This document shows positions 1-7,671 of a stretch of 64,000 nt of DNA, in pieces. The notes below the pieces were generated by a model that was not told the DNA's origin, ran no database searches, and was given only the letters and a program-made list of their open reading frames with translations. Each line of letters opens with the position of its first letter. Positions within the stretch are counted from its first letter, which is position 1. The stretch spans positions 1,629,001 through 1,693,000 of the forward strand of contig NZ_CP087999.1 of assembly GCF_021044625.1 (NCBI RefSeq). The letters run 5' to 3'. This DNA comes from Geomonas sp. RF6. Its GTDB lineage: Bacteria > Desulfobacterota > Desulfuromonadia > Geobacterales > Geobacteraceae. Both the position numbers and the translations under genes were made by a program.

Positions 1-1974
1 AGCGGCGAGGGCGTGGGAGGAGAAGGCCGGTGCGGCCGACGGCGCGGCACGGGTAAATTCCTCTTCCTGGTCGAGGAGCTCCGGCGGCACGTCGTTCAGG
101 AAACGGGCCGGAGGATTCATCTGCTCCTGCCCGAAGATGTGGCGCCGGCGCACGTTCAGAAGATAGAGGCGCGACTTTGCCCTCGTCATCCCCACGTAGC
201 AAAGCCTCCTCTCCTCCTCCATCTGCGCCGGGTCATCGAGTGCGCGGGAGTGCGGGAAGATCCGCTCCTCCATCCCGATCATGAAGACGACGGGGAACTC
301 CAGCCCCTTTGCGGAGTGGAGCGTCATGAGGGTGGCCGACGATTTCTTCCCCTCCCCTTCCGCCTCCAGGTCGGAAACGAGGGCGACCTGCTCCAGGAAG
401 GGGGCGAGCCCCTTCTCCCCCGGCCCCGCTTCGAACGCCTCCATGGCGGTCAGAAGCTCCCGGAGGTTCTCCATGCGGTCGCGCGCCTCGTCGGTCCCCG
501 CCTCTTCCAGGCGCTTTAAGTAGCCGCTCTCCTGCATGACGGTAAGGGCGAGCTCCGGGAGAGGCATCGTCCCGTTCACCTTGCGGAAGCGGGCCAGAAG
601 ATCGAGGAAGTCGACGACCCTGCTGCGGGCGGCGCCGGTCAGGAGACCCCCCTTCGCAGCTTCGTGCAGCGCGGCGTAAAAGGTGGTGCCCTCGCGCGAG
701 GCGCCCTCCGAGACGCGATCGACGGTGGTCTGGCCGATGCCGCGGGGGGGGGTGTTGATGATGCGCTTCAGGGCGACGTCGTCCGCCGGGTTGTCCAGCA
801 CCCGGAGGTAGGCGAGGATGTCCTTTATCTCGAGGCGGGCATAGAAGCGGAGGCCGCCGACCATGTGGTAGGGGATCCCCCCCGCCACCATGGCATCCTC
901 CACCGCGCGCGACTGGGCATTGGTGCGGTAGAAGACCGCCACGTCGGAGAGATCGCCGCCGCGCCCGAGGTGCCGCTCGATCTCCCGGCAGACAAAGCGC
1001 GCCTCCTCCCACTCGCTGCTGAGCCTGCGGTAGATGATCCGCTCCCCTTCCCGGTTGTCGGTCCAGAGCCGCTTCGGCTTGCGGTCCCGGTTCCTCTGCA
1101 CCACGTGCCAGGCGGCGTCGAGAATGTTCTTGGTGGAGCGGTAGTTCTGCTCCAGCTTCACCACATTGACCCCTGGGAAGTCCCTCTCGAACTCCAGGAT
1201 GTTCCTGATATCGGCGCCGCGCCAGCCGTAGATCGACTGGTCGTCGTCCCCCACCACGCACAGGTTTCTGCGCTCCCCCGCCAGGAGTTTCACAAGAGAG
1301 TACTGCACCGCGTTGGTGTCCTGGTACTCGTCCACCAGGATCCAGCGGTAGCGCTCCCGGTACTTCTGCAGGACGTCCGGATGCTCCTGGAAGAGGCGCA
1401 CCAGGAGAAGGAGCAGGTCGCCGAAATCGAGCGCGTTGCAGCGCTTCAGCCTCTCCTGGTAGACGCGGTACACGCCGGCGACCGCCCTGGCGAACGGATT
1501 GTCGCGGGGTGCCTCATCGACCAGGGTTCCGTTGTTCTTGAACCCGTCGATCGCGGCGGCGAGAGCCTTCGGGGGGTACTTCCGGTCGTCGAGCTTCAGC
1601 TCCAGGCAGCACTCTTTCAGGAGCCGCTCGCAGTCCTTGTCGTCGTAGATGGCGAAGCTCGAATCGTACCCCAGGTGGTGGATCTCCCGGCGCAGTATCC
1701 GCGCGCACAGGGAGTGGAAGGTGGAGATGAGCGGCGGCTCCCCACCCCCGAGGATCTTTTCCACCCTCTCCCGCATCTCACCGGCGGCCTTGTTGGTGAA
1801 GGTCACCGCCAGGATCTGCCAGGGGGGGACCCCCCTCTCCTCGATGAGGTACGCGATGCGGTGCACGATGACGCGGGTCTTGCCGGAGCCGGCTCCGGCG
1901 AGTATGAGGAGGGGGCCCTCGCCGTGCAGGACCGCCTCTTTTTGCGGGGGATTGAGGTGTTGCAGCAGTTTCAT
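1..1974 (-). CDS. uvrD: UvrD/PcrA-type ATP-dependent DNA helicase (3' end outside window)
   Basis: Superfamily 1 helicase that unwinds DNA 3'-5' in nucleotide excision and mismatch repair. The minus frame is open from the ATG at 1974 to base 1 (658 codons visible, no stop), so the C-terminus lies outside the window. Visible motifs: Walker A GAGSGKT (residues 27-33), TFTNKAA, VDEYQDTN (Walker B), VGDDDQSIYGWRGAD, QNYRST, and later TLHSAKGLEFP and YVGMTRAK, in the order expected for UvrD/PcrA. The start is preceded by AAGGACGTC. UvrD, PcrA and Rep cannot be separated by eye. A 42-bp palindrome lies about 55 bp upstream of the start. Confidence 0.93.
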   Translation of the reverse strand, partial: MKLLQHLNPPQKEAVLHGEGPLLILAGAGSGKTRVIVHRIAYLIEERGVPPWQILAVTFTNKAAGEMRERVEKILGGGEPPLISTFHSLCARILRREIHHLGYDSSFAIYDDKDCERLLKECCLELKLDDRKYPPKALAAAIDGFKNNGTLVDEAPRDNPFARAVAGVYRVYQERLKRCNALDFGDLLLLLVRLFQEHPDVLQKYRERYRWILVDEYQDTNAVQYSLVKLLAGERRNLCVVGDDDQSIYGWRGADIRNILEFERDFPGVNVVKLEQNYRSTKNILDAAWHVVQRNRDRKPKRLWTDNREGERIIYRRLSSEWEEARFVCREIERHLGRGGDLSDVAVFYRTNAQSRAVEDAMVAGGIPYHMVGGLRFYARLEIKDILAYLRVLDNPADDVALKRIINTPPRGIGQTTVDRVSEGASREGTTFYAALHEAAKGGLLTGAARSRVVDFLDLLARFRKVNGTMPLPELALTVMQESGYLKRLEEAGTDEARDRMENLRELLTAMEAFEAGPGEKGLAPFLEQVALVSDLEAEGEGKKSSATLMTLHSAKGLEFPVVFMIGMEERIFPHSRALDDPAQMEEERRLCYVGMTRAKSRLYLLNVRRRHIFGQEQMNPPARFLNDVPPELLDQEEEFTRAAPSAAPAFSSHALAA

Positions 1975-2029
1975 GACGTCCTTCGGTGGTGGGGATGTTG
2001 GAGGTGCTGATATGTCCCGTACGAAAAGT

Positions 2030-2071
2030 GATAATTCAAGGCCTGACCCCGGGGTCAGGTCTTGAATTATC
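2030..2071. repeat. 42-bp near-perfect palindrome with CCTGACCCC/GGGGTCAGG core
   Basis: Arms 2030-2050 and 2051-2071 are reverse complements with a single mismatch and no loop. The left arm begins GATAATTCAAG and the centre reads CCTGACCCCGGGGTCAGG. The same GGGGTCAGG core recurs three times at 47033-47139. It lies between the helicase start and the FmdB-like gene and is REP-like in form. It could also form a cruciform or a hairpin in a transcript. Confidence 0.8.
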
Positions 2072-2215
2072 AGGTTCCGCCGTCGGATTCTACCCAAGCG
2101 TCTTTTATAGCACTTGAGGAATTTTTGGTCAAAGACTGTAAAGGTCCGCGCAGGTAGGGGGTGTGAGGAGAGGGGGAACGCCGCCGGGTGGTGCGCCCCC
2201 CCATGCTGCTGGGAA

Positions 2216-2380
2216 CTAGCTCTTCTTGCTCGTCCTGGCGTAGAATGCGCTGTACTGCGGAATGGAGGTCGCCTTCTGGCAGGAAGGGCAGATGATCTCC
2301 GCTTTCTCGTGATCGGACATGCTCATCTGGACCACGAATGTTTGCGAGCAGGTCTCGCACCGATACTCGTATGTTGGCAT
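2216..2380 (-). CDS. FmdB-family putative regulatory zinc ribbon protein (54 aa)
   Basis: Small protein beginning MPTYEYRCETCSQTF, the signature start of the FmdB/CxxC_CxxC zinc-ribbon family. Two CxxC knuckles (C8/C11 and C31/C34) would bind one zinc ion. FmdB was named as a possible regulator of formamidase, but the function is unproven in most bacteria. The ATG at 2380 follows the purine-rich AGAGGAGAGAGAGC, a good ribosome site. A longer in-frame extension upstream lacks similarity to the family and is not used. Ends TSKKS. Lies downstream of the BON protein on the same strand, with a 53-bp gap. Confidence 0.85.
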   Translation of the reverse strand: MPTYEYRCETCSQTFVVQMSMSDHEKAEIICPSCQKATSIPQYSAFYARTSKKS

Positions 2381-2433
2381 GCTCTCTCTCCTCTTTTGGA
2401 AGGAAGGGGTGAAACCGCCGGCCCGGGCGGCCC

Positions 2434-3159
2434 CTACCCCAGAACCTTCAGCCGATTCTCCACGTCTGTTACTCCCAGAAGGTACCAGGCGTCGGCCTCC
2501 GCCAGCTCCTTCTCCAGATCGCTTCGCACCGCACCGTCGAGGACGGCCGTGAAGTCGCGGCAGTGCACCCGGACCTGGGCCTCCTGTACGAAGCGGTCCT
2601 TCTCCAGCACCATGCGCAGGGCGTCTGTCATCTCCCCGTCGGGGTCGTCCAGCGGATGGGTGACCGAAAGGTTGTTCACCACGTCCCGCGTCCCCCTGCG
2701 CCACCACACCAGCACACCGGCGAGCGCCTTGTGGGTGTAGCTCTCGACCGTGCCGCTGAGAGTCACCACCCCCCGGGAGACTTCCACCTCCATTCTCCCG
2801 GTGGCGTTACGGGGGGAGGAGCGGAACTCCTTGTCCGCCCCCTGCACCCGAACATAGAGGTCAAAGTCATTGAAGGCGGACTCGCCACTAAGGGCGGCAT
2901 AGACGAGATCGCCGAGGGCGCCGTCCTCGATCGCCTCCCCCGGCCGGACCAGGAGACGATCCTCCAGGGCGCCCCCGCCGACAAAGGCCGCTGCATATTC
3001 GAGCGCCAGCTTCTTCGCCGCCACGCTCTCCACCTCTCCCGCCAGCACCAGCTTTTTCCCGCGAAAGTCCACCTCGATCGGGTGCCGGTGCAGATCAATG
3101 CGCCGCTCCTGCTCGAGCGCGGAAACGACGTCCTTTATAATGCGATCCCTGCTATCCAT
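2434..3159 (-). CDS. BON-domain protein (three BON repeats)
   Basis: 241 aa, no obvious signal peptide. Three BON-like alpha/beta units can be seen at about residues 4-57, 81-165 and 176-238, each with the pattern hydrophobic strand, V.L.G.V.S, then a helix and a final strand ending in V.N.L (for example VVTLSGTVES at about residue 130 and VLDGAVRSDLEKELAEA near 205). BON domains bind membranes or phospholipid (OsmY, Kbp) or occur in secretins. Without a signal peptide this would be cytoplasmic and more like Kbp. It is followed by the FmdB-like gene and possibly co-transcribed with it. Family assignment is firm, function open. Confidence 0.75.
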   Translation of the reverse strand: MDSRDRIIKDVVSALEQERRIDLHRHPIEVDFRGKKLVLAGEVESVAAKKLALEYAAAFVGGGALEDRLLVRPGEAIEDGALGDLVYAALSGESAFNDFDLYVRVQGADKEFRSSPRNATGRMEVEVSRGVVTLSGTVESYTHKALAGVLVWWRRGTRDVVNNLSVTHPLDDPDGEMTDALRMVLEKDRFVQEAQVRVHCRDFTAVLDGAVRSDLEKELAEADAWYLLGVTDVENRLKVLG

Positions 3160-3687
3160 GGGAAGGATCCTCCTCGGCAGCGAGAGAAGCCGTACCGGTG
3201 CTGCCTCTATTAAGTATAAGCGGGGCGGGTGTTTGGAGCAATTTTGTGTTACGGGGAGGGGAGTTGCGGGGGCGAGCGGGGCGATACCTCCCTCTCTAAA
3301 GGAGCGATTGGTATATGGCAGGGAGCCTGAGGCATGGGCCCCGATTCTGCCCCCCTGCAGGAAGGAAGGCCCGGTAAAGATTCACATTCTTTTATTATTG
3401 ATTTTTTTCATTATGTCTGCTTTCATAGCCGCGCGGCCTTCCCTGTTACTTTTTTTAACATCGTGTACGGAAAAACCGGATCACCGGGCCTCCCCCCGCT
3501 GTCATTTTTTTTAACATCGGCGTACCCCCCTCCGGGAATCCGGTGTTAATTTTTTTACCGCTCCCTCCGGCCACTCCCCAGTGGAAGAGGTGGAGCGCCC
3601 CGAGCGGTCCGACAGGCAGCCGTAAAGTAGCGTGCTTTTCCGGCACCTTCCGGCGACACCCCGCTCTTTGCTGCACCATTCCTTTCC
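3160..3687. other. Intergenic region with repeated TTTTTTAACA tracts (module A 3443-3586)
   Basis: No credible gene. Holds TGTTAC-T7-AACATCG (3445-3463), TGTCA-T8-AACATCG (3500-3519) and TGTTAAT-T6-ACCG (3544-3560), followed by CCACTccccAGTGG (3571-3584). A closely similar arrangement is found at 11124-11222 on the other side of the 3.7-11.1 kb block. The role is unknown; regulator sites, UP-like elements or an element end are all possible. Confidence 0.6.
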
Positions 3688-3703
3688 AGGCAAGCTTCTT
3701 GCT
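3688..3703 (+). promoter_or_regulatory. Possible sigma-54 (-24/-12) promoter before the response regulator
   Basis: AGGCAAGCTTCTTGCT has GG and GC with the strict 10-nt spacing, a perfect TTGCT at -12 and a -24 box differing from TGGCACG at two positions. Transcription would start about 15-20 nt before the start codon at 3730, leaving a very short leader that carries the AGGAGG ribosome site. The downstream gene is itself a sigma-54 activator. By-eye match only. Confidence 0.35.
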
Positions 3704-3729
3704 GGAGCGCTCCCAGGAGGAATACATCG

Positions 3730-5169
3730 ATGACCGACCTGCAGAGACCCGGCCAGTTGCCGGCAGTCCTTTTCGTGGACGACGATGCCGATTTCCTGAA
3801 CGAAATCCGCTTCGTCCTCCTTTCAAACAAGCTTTGCAACGTCGTGACCCTCACAGACAGCAGCAAGGTCCTCTCCGAACTGGAGTCGGCCCCATATTCC
3901 ATCGTCTTCATGGACTGGATCATGCCGGGGCTTTCCGGCGCCGATCTTCTTCCGGTTATTACCCAGCGCTTCCCCAGCCTCCCGGTAATCATCATGACCG
4001 GTGTGAACGACGTCGATACGGCGGTCACCTGCATGAAGCAGGGGGCGCTCGACTACGTGACGAAGCCGCTCGATTCCTCAAGACTTTTGTCGTGCATCAA
4101 CAGCGCCCTCCGGATCACGGAGCTCTCCGCCCAGAACCGCCTCCTTCAGAACTACCTGATGGGAGAGCCTGTCGTCTGTCCCGGCACCTTCAGCGAAATC
4201 CTCTCCAGAAGCGAAAAGATGCAGGCGATCTTCAAGCTCATCGAGACGATCGCCCCCTCCCGCTACCCTGTCATCATCACAGGGGAAACGGGTGTCGGAA
4301 AGGAGCTCATCGCCCGCGCGGTGCACAAGGCCAGCGGCCTCACCGGGAGCTTCGTGCCGCTGAACGTGGCTGGGCTCTCGGCCCACATGTTCGAGGATAC
4401 GTTGTTCGGTCACAACAAGGGGGCTTTCACCGGAGCAAACGAAAGGCGCGACGGGCTCGTGAAGAAGGCGCAGGGGGGGACCCTCTTCCTGGACGAGATC
4501 GGGGACCTTTCGCTGGAGAGCCAGATCAAGCTATTGCGGCTCCTCCAGGAGAACGAGTACTACCGGCTCGGCTCGGACGTCCTTTTGAAGAACGAGGCCC
4601 GCATCATCGTGGCGTCGAACGGCGACTTCAGCAAGATGATGGAGCAGGGGAGCTTCCGGGAGGACCTGTACCACCGCCTCTGCTACCACCGGCTGCACAT
4701 CCCGCCCCTCAGGGAACGGCGGGAGGACATCTTGCCGCTGGTGACCCACTACGTGGAGGCGGCTGCGCGCAACATTGGGAAGCACCCGCCGCGCATCTCC
4801 TCGGAGCTTCGTTTCATCCTCGAGGCGTACGATTACCCCGGGAACGTGCGGGAACTGATCAACAAGGTGAGCAGCGCCGTGGTGGCGAACCAGACCGGGA
4901 TCCTCACCCAGAACGATTTTCCGGAGGTTATCGTAAAGGAGCGCGCCGTGAACGACCTGACCCAGAAGCCGGGGAACGGCCAGTTCAACCTGCACGTGGT
5001 ATTCCCCACCTTCCCCTCCATGGAGGAGGTGGAGATGGTCATGCTCGAGGAGGCGCTGAAGGCTACCGGCGGGAAGAAAAGCGCGGCTGCAGACCTTCTG
5101 GGGGTATGCCGCCAGACGGTGCAGAAAAAACTCGCCGAGATGGAGAGAAGGCATCAGGCTCGGGCGTGA
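3730..5169 (+). CDS. NtrC-family sigma-54-dependent response regulator
   Basis: 479 aa. An N-terminal receiver domain (about 10-125) has the acidic pair D17/D18, phosphoacceptor D62 in the context VFMDWIMPG, and the conserved Lys in YVTKPL. The central AAA+ domain (about 150-385) has Walker A GETGVGKE (185-192), GAFTGA (231-236, the sigma-54 contact loop), GGTLFLDEIGDL and the arginine-finger region FREDLYHRL. The C-terminal Fis-type HTH (about 430-475) contains KSAAADLLGVCRQTVQKKL. It should activate transcription from -24/-12 promoters when phosphorylated. AGGAGG sits 10 nt before ATG. The stop is only 8 bp from the stop of the convergent histidine kinase, its likely partner (inference from position). 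Confidence 0.93.
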   Translation: MTDLQRPGQLPAVLFVDDDADFLNEIRFVLLSNKLCNVVTLTDSSKVLSELESAPYSIVFMDWIMPGLSGADLLPVITQRFPSLPVIIMTGVNDVDTAVTCMKQGALDYVTKPLDSSRLLSCINSALRITELSAQNRLLQNYLMGEPVVCPGTFSEILSRSEKMQAIFKLIETIAPSRYPVIITGETGVGKELIARAVHKASGLTGSFVPLNVAGLSAHMFEDTLFGHNKGAFTGANERRDGLVKKAQGGTLFLDEIGDLSLESQIKLLRLLQENEYYRLGSDVLLKNEARIIVASNGDFSKMMEQGSFREDLYHRLCYHRLHIPPLRERREDILPLVTHYVEAAARNIGKHPPRISSELRFILEAYDYPGNVRELINKVSSAVVANQTGILTQNDFPEVIVKERAVNDLTQKPGNGQFNLHVVFPTFPSMEEVEMVMLEEALKATGGKKSAAADLLGVCRQTVQKKLAEMERRHQARA

Positions 5170-5176
5170 CGCCTGA

Positions 5177-6790
5177 TCAGATGGTGGGTGGTGTGAGCGG
5201 GGGTGACGGCGACGTCACCCCCTGCTGCTTTGCAGGGATGCGCACGAGGACCGTCGTCCCCTTGCCGACTTGCGAGTCGAACTCCAGCGAGCCGTGGTGC
5301 TCCGTAATGATGAAATTCGATATATAGAGTCCGAGCCCGCTCCCCCCCTTCTCGATCCTGGTGGAAAAGAAAGGCTCGATCAGCTGTCCCAGGTGCTCGG
5401 GGTCGATCCCCACGCCGTCGTCCGCCACCGCGACCTTCACCATCCCCTTTTCCTTTTCATACTCCGCCGAGATGGAGACCTGCCCGCGTTTCCCTTCCGG
5501 TATGGCCTGCATCCCGTTCAGGAGGAGGTTTATGACGACCTGCTCGAGCTGGTGCCGGTTTCCCACCACCAGCGGGAGCTCCGGCTGCACGCTGTTGAGC
5601 ATGGCGATGTTGCCGTAGCGCCCGTGGGCCCGGATGATCGCCATGGCGTCCGCGATGACCTGGGAGATGCTGACGTCACTTCGCAGCTCGCTGCGCTCGC
5701 CGGCGTTGAAGTCCCTGAGGTCCTTGATGACCTGCCCGATCCGCTCGCTGGAGCGGCTCACCACCTCGATGGCGGTGAGGAATTCCTCGCGCACCACGCT
5801 GTAGATCCCCCCCCCAAGGACGAAATCCCCTTCCTCCCGGGCCACCCCGTCGAGTATGGGAAGCGCGCTCTTCCACCCCTTGGCGAGCTGCTGCGCCGCG
5901 AGCTTTATCGCGCCGTTCGGCGTGTTGATCTCGTGCGCCATGCTGGAGACGAGGAGCCCGAGAGAGGTCATCCGGTTCGTCTGGATCAGCTTCGCCATCA
6001 TCTTTTTGCGCTCTTCGCTCATCTCCCGCTTCATGGAGTTGATGAGCTCCTGCTGCAGGCCGCGGTTCTCCTCCTCCCGGCGCAGGAGGGCGGCAGCGAG
6101 CTCGTTCACCGCGTCGGCCGCGTCCCCCACTTCGTCGCTGTCCACCGATCCTATCCGGTGCCGGTAGTCACCCGCACGCAGCGCACGCAGCCCCCCGATG
6201 AGGCAGGTGAGGGAGCGGGTGATGCGCTGCACCACGAGGTAGCTGACGGCTGTGGCCGCAACCCAGAATAGGAGCGCGGTGACAAGCGAGGTGAGGACCA
6301 TGGAGCGGATCAGGAGGGTCAGCTCCTTCTTGTCCATCACCACCTCGACCCGCCCGACCGGCTTTTCGTTGCTCCCCGCGCCGAGGAGGTAACGGCCGGA
6401 GTTCCCGGAGAGGCCGGGGGTGACGAGCGCCGAACCGGAGAGGGAGTTCTCCATCATTTGCGCGGGCTCCTCTCCCGCCTCTGCCATAACCTTCCCGTCT
6501 GCGTTCATGATGGTGACGCGCTTCACCCCGGGGTGTCGGGCGTACTCCGAGGCGAGCTGGGCAAGGGTGACCCTGTCTTCACTAAAGAGGGGGAGACGGA
6601 CGGAAGCGGCGAGCATGGTGGCTAAGAGCTGCGATTTTTCTCCGGTGTGCAGCCGGTACGACTGCACCTGCCGCACCATGTAGATCCCGGTGAAGGTCGC
6701 GGAAATCACGGCGGTGAACGCGGCGAAGATGATGAAGAGCCGGGTTCGGAAGTTCCACGGGAACTTCCGGCTGCGAGTCACCGCCCCCAT
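5177..6790 (-). CDS. Membrane sensor histidine kinase
   Basis: 537 aa. First membrane helix at about residues 15-38, a periplasmic sensing region to about 175, a second helix near 180-205, then HAMP (about 205-260) and a coiled coil. The phosphoacceptor H286 lies in SSMAHEINTPNG. The ATPase domain shows the N-box VVINLLLNGMQA, G1 VADDGVGID and G2 GGSGLGLYISN. The start codon overlaps the stop of the upstream binding-protein gene (TGATG), so the two are translationally coupled. It ends 8 bp from the convergent NtrC-type regulator. A perfect 9-bp GC-rich inverted repeat (5199-5207/5214-5222) lies in its last codons and could slow transcription from either side. The periplasmic sensing domain was not assigned to a family. 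Confidence 0.92.
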   Translation of the reverse strand: MGAVTRSRKFPWNFRTRLFIIFAAFTAVISATFTGIYMVRQVQSYRLHTGEKSQLLATMLAASVRLPLFSEDRVTLAQLASEYARHPGVKRVTIMNADGKVMAEAGEEPAQMMENSLSGSALVTPGLSGNSGRYLLGAGSNEKPVGRVEVVMDKKELTLLIRSMVLTSLVTALLFWVAATAVSYLVVQRITRSLTCLIGGLRALRAGDYRHRIGSVDSDEVGDAADAVNELAAALLRREEENRGLQQELINSMKREMSEERKKMMAKLIQTNRMTSLGLLVSSMAHEINTPNGAIKLAAQQLAKGWKSALPILDGVAREEGDFVLGGGIYSVVREEFLTAIEVVSRSSERIGQVIKDLRDFNAGERSELRSDVSISQVIADAMAIIRAHGRYGNIAMLNSVQPELPLVVGNRHQLEQVVINLLLNGMQAIPEGKRGQVSISAEYEKEKGMVKVAVADDGVGIDPEHLGQLIEPFFSTRIEKGGSGLGLYISNFIITEHHGSLEFDSQVGKGTTVLVRIPAKQQGVTSPSPPLTPPTI

Positions 6791-7671
6791 CAGAAGTTGG
6801 CCTGGCGCGAAGGCGCCTCGTAGAAGATGCCAAGGTGCTTCAGCACCCCCTGGTTTACCTTCAGGATGCTCTTTGCCGGCGACAGCAGCGGGTATTCGTG
6901 TACCGGCCTCCCGGCGAGGAGGTCCGCAGCCATCTCCGCAGCCTGGCGCCCCATCTCCTCCCGGTCCGCCTCGATGACCGCCGCCGCGCCGAGCTGCAGG
7001 TGCGAGCGGTCAAAGGAGATCACCGGGATCTTCTCAGCCAGGGAGAAGAGGAAGTAGGCTTCCGCAGATTTGTGGTCCACCGCCGAGGCATCCGGAATCA
7101 TCCAGATCGCATCGACGCTCCCCTTCAGGCTGGCGAGCGCCCCGAGGGCGTCCTTCGGCGAGTTCACCACCCTCGTCACGATCTCGATCCCCGAACGAGC
7201 GGCGGACTGCTGCACCTTCCTCATGTAGATCCCGCTGCGGGCGGGGTTGTACAGCACCCCCACCCGTCGGACGTTCATTCCCTCGAAAAGGGGGAAGTGG
7301 CGCTCAGGCCTTACGAACAGCTCCACCCCCGTGACGTTCGAGGATGAGCCGTAGAGTCTTGAGAAGCTCAGCGACATGAGAGAAATGACCGGCAAATGGC
7401 GCGCACGTTTGGCGGCCGCGAGAGCGCGGTCCCCGACAGCGACGATGACTGAAGGCTTATCCTCCCTGATCACCCGTGCCAGGTCCGCCTCCTGGTAATC
7501 GGAAAGGACGATGGTGCGGTGGGAGAAATCCCTGCCGCGCCGGAAGGCGCTCGCCGCCTCCGTATAGACCGGGTCCCTCGTGCTCAGGAGCAAAAGGACC
7601 TGGTACGCCTCGGCGACGCACGGCAGGATGAGGAAAAGGACAGCTATGCAGAGGAGAAGGAGTCTTCTCAA
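6790..7671 (-). CDS. Periplasmic ABC-type substrate-binding protein (PF04392-like), no permease nearby
   Basis: About 293 aa with a clear Sec signal peptide (LRRLLLLCIAVLFL then CVAEA|Y). Features of the ABC_sub_bind family seen in the body: VIVAVGDRALAAAKR, PVISL, the SNVTGV segment, RVGVLYNP and VDAIWMIPD, the pattern of a Leu/Ile/Val-type periplasmic fold. The start is ambiguous. The TTG at 7671 overlaps the TonB receptor stop (TTGA) and has GAGGTG six nt upstream; a GTG at 7680 is also in frame. No ABC permease or ATPase is encoded near it. Its tight coupling to receptor and kinase suggests that it delivers a ligand signal to the kinase rather than feeding a transporter (inference). Confidence 0.85.
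   Translation of the reverse strand: MRRLLLLCIAVLFLILPCVAEAYQVLLLLSTRDPVYTEAASAFRRGRDFSHRTIVLSDYQEADLARVIREDKPSVIVAVGDRALAAAKRARHLPVISLMSLSFSRLYGSSSNVTGVELFVRPERHFPLFEGMNVRRVGVLYNPARSGIYMRKVQQSAARSGIEIVTRVVNSPKDALGALASLKGSVDAIWMIPDASAVDHKSAEAYFLFSLAEKIPVISFDRSHLQLGAAAVIEADREEMGRQAAEMAADLLAGRPVHEYPLLSPAKSILKVNQGVLKHLGIFYEAPSRQANF

Noticed and set aside
664-2010. Long plus-strand ORF opposite the helicase
   Set aside because: It is the antisense shadow of the UvrD/PcrA frame. The minus strand has all helicase motifs; the plus product has no recognisable pattern.
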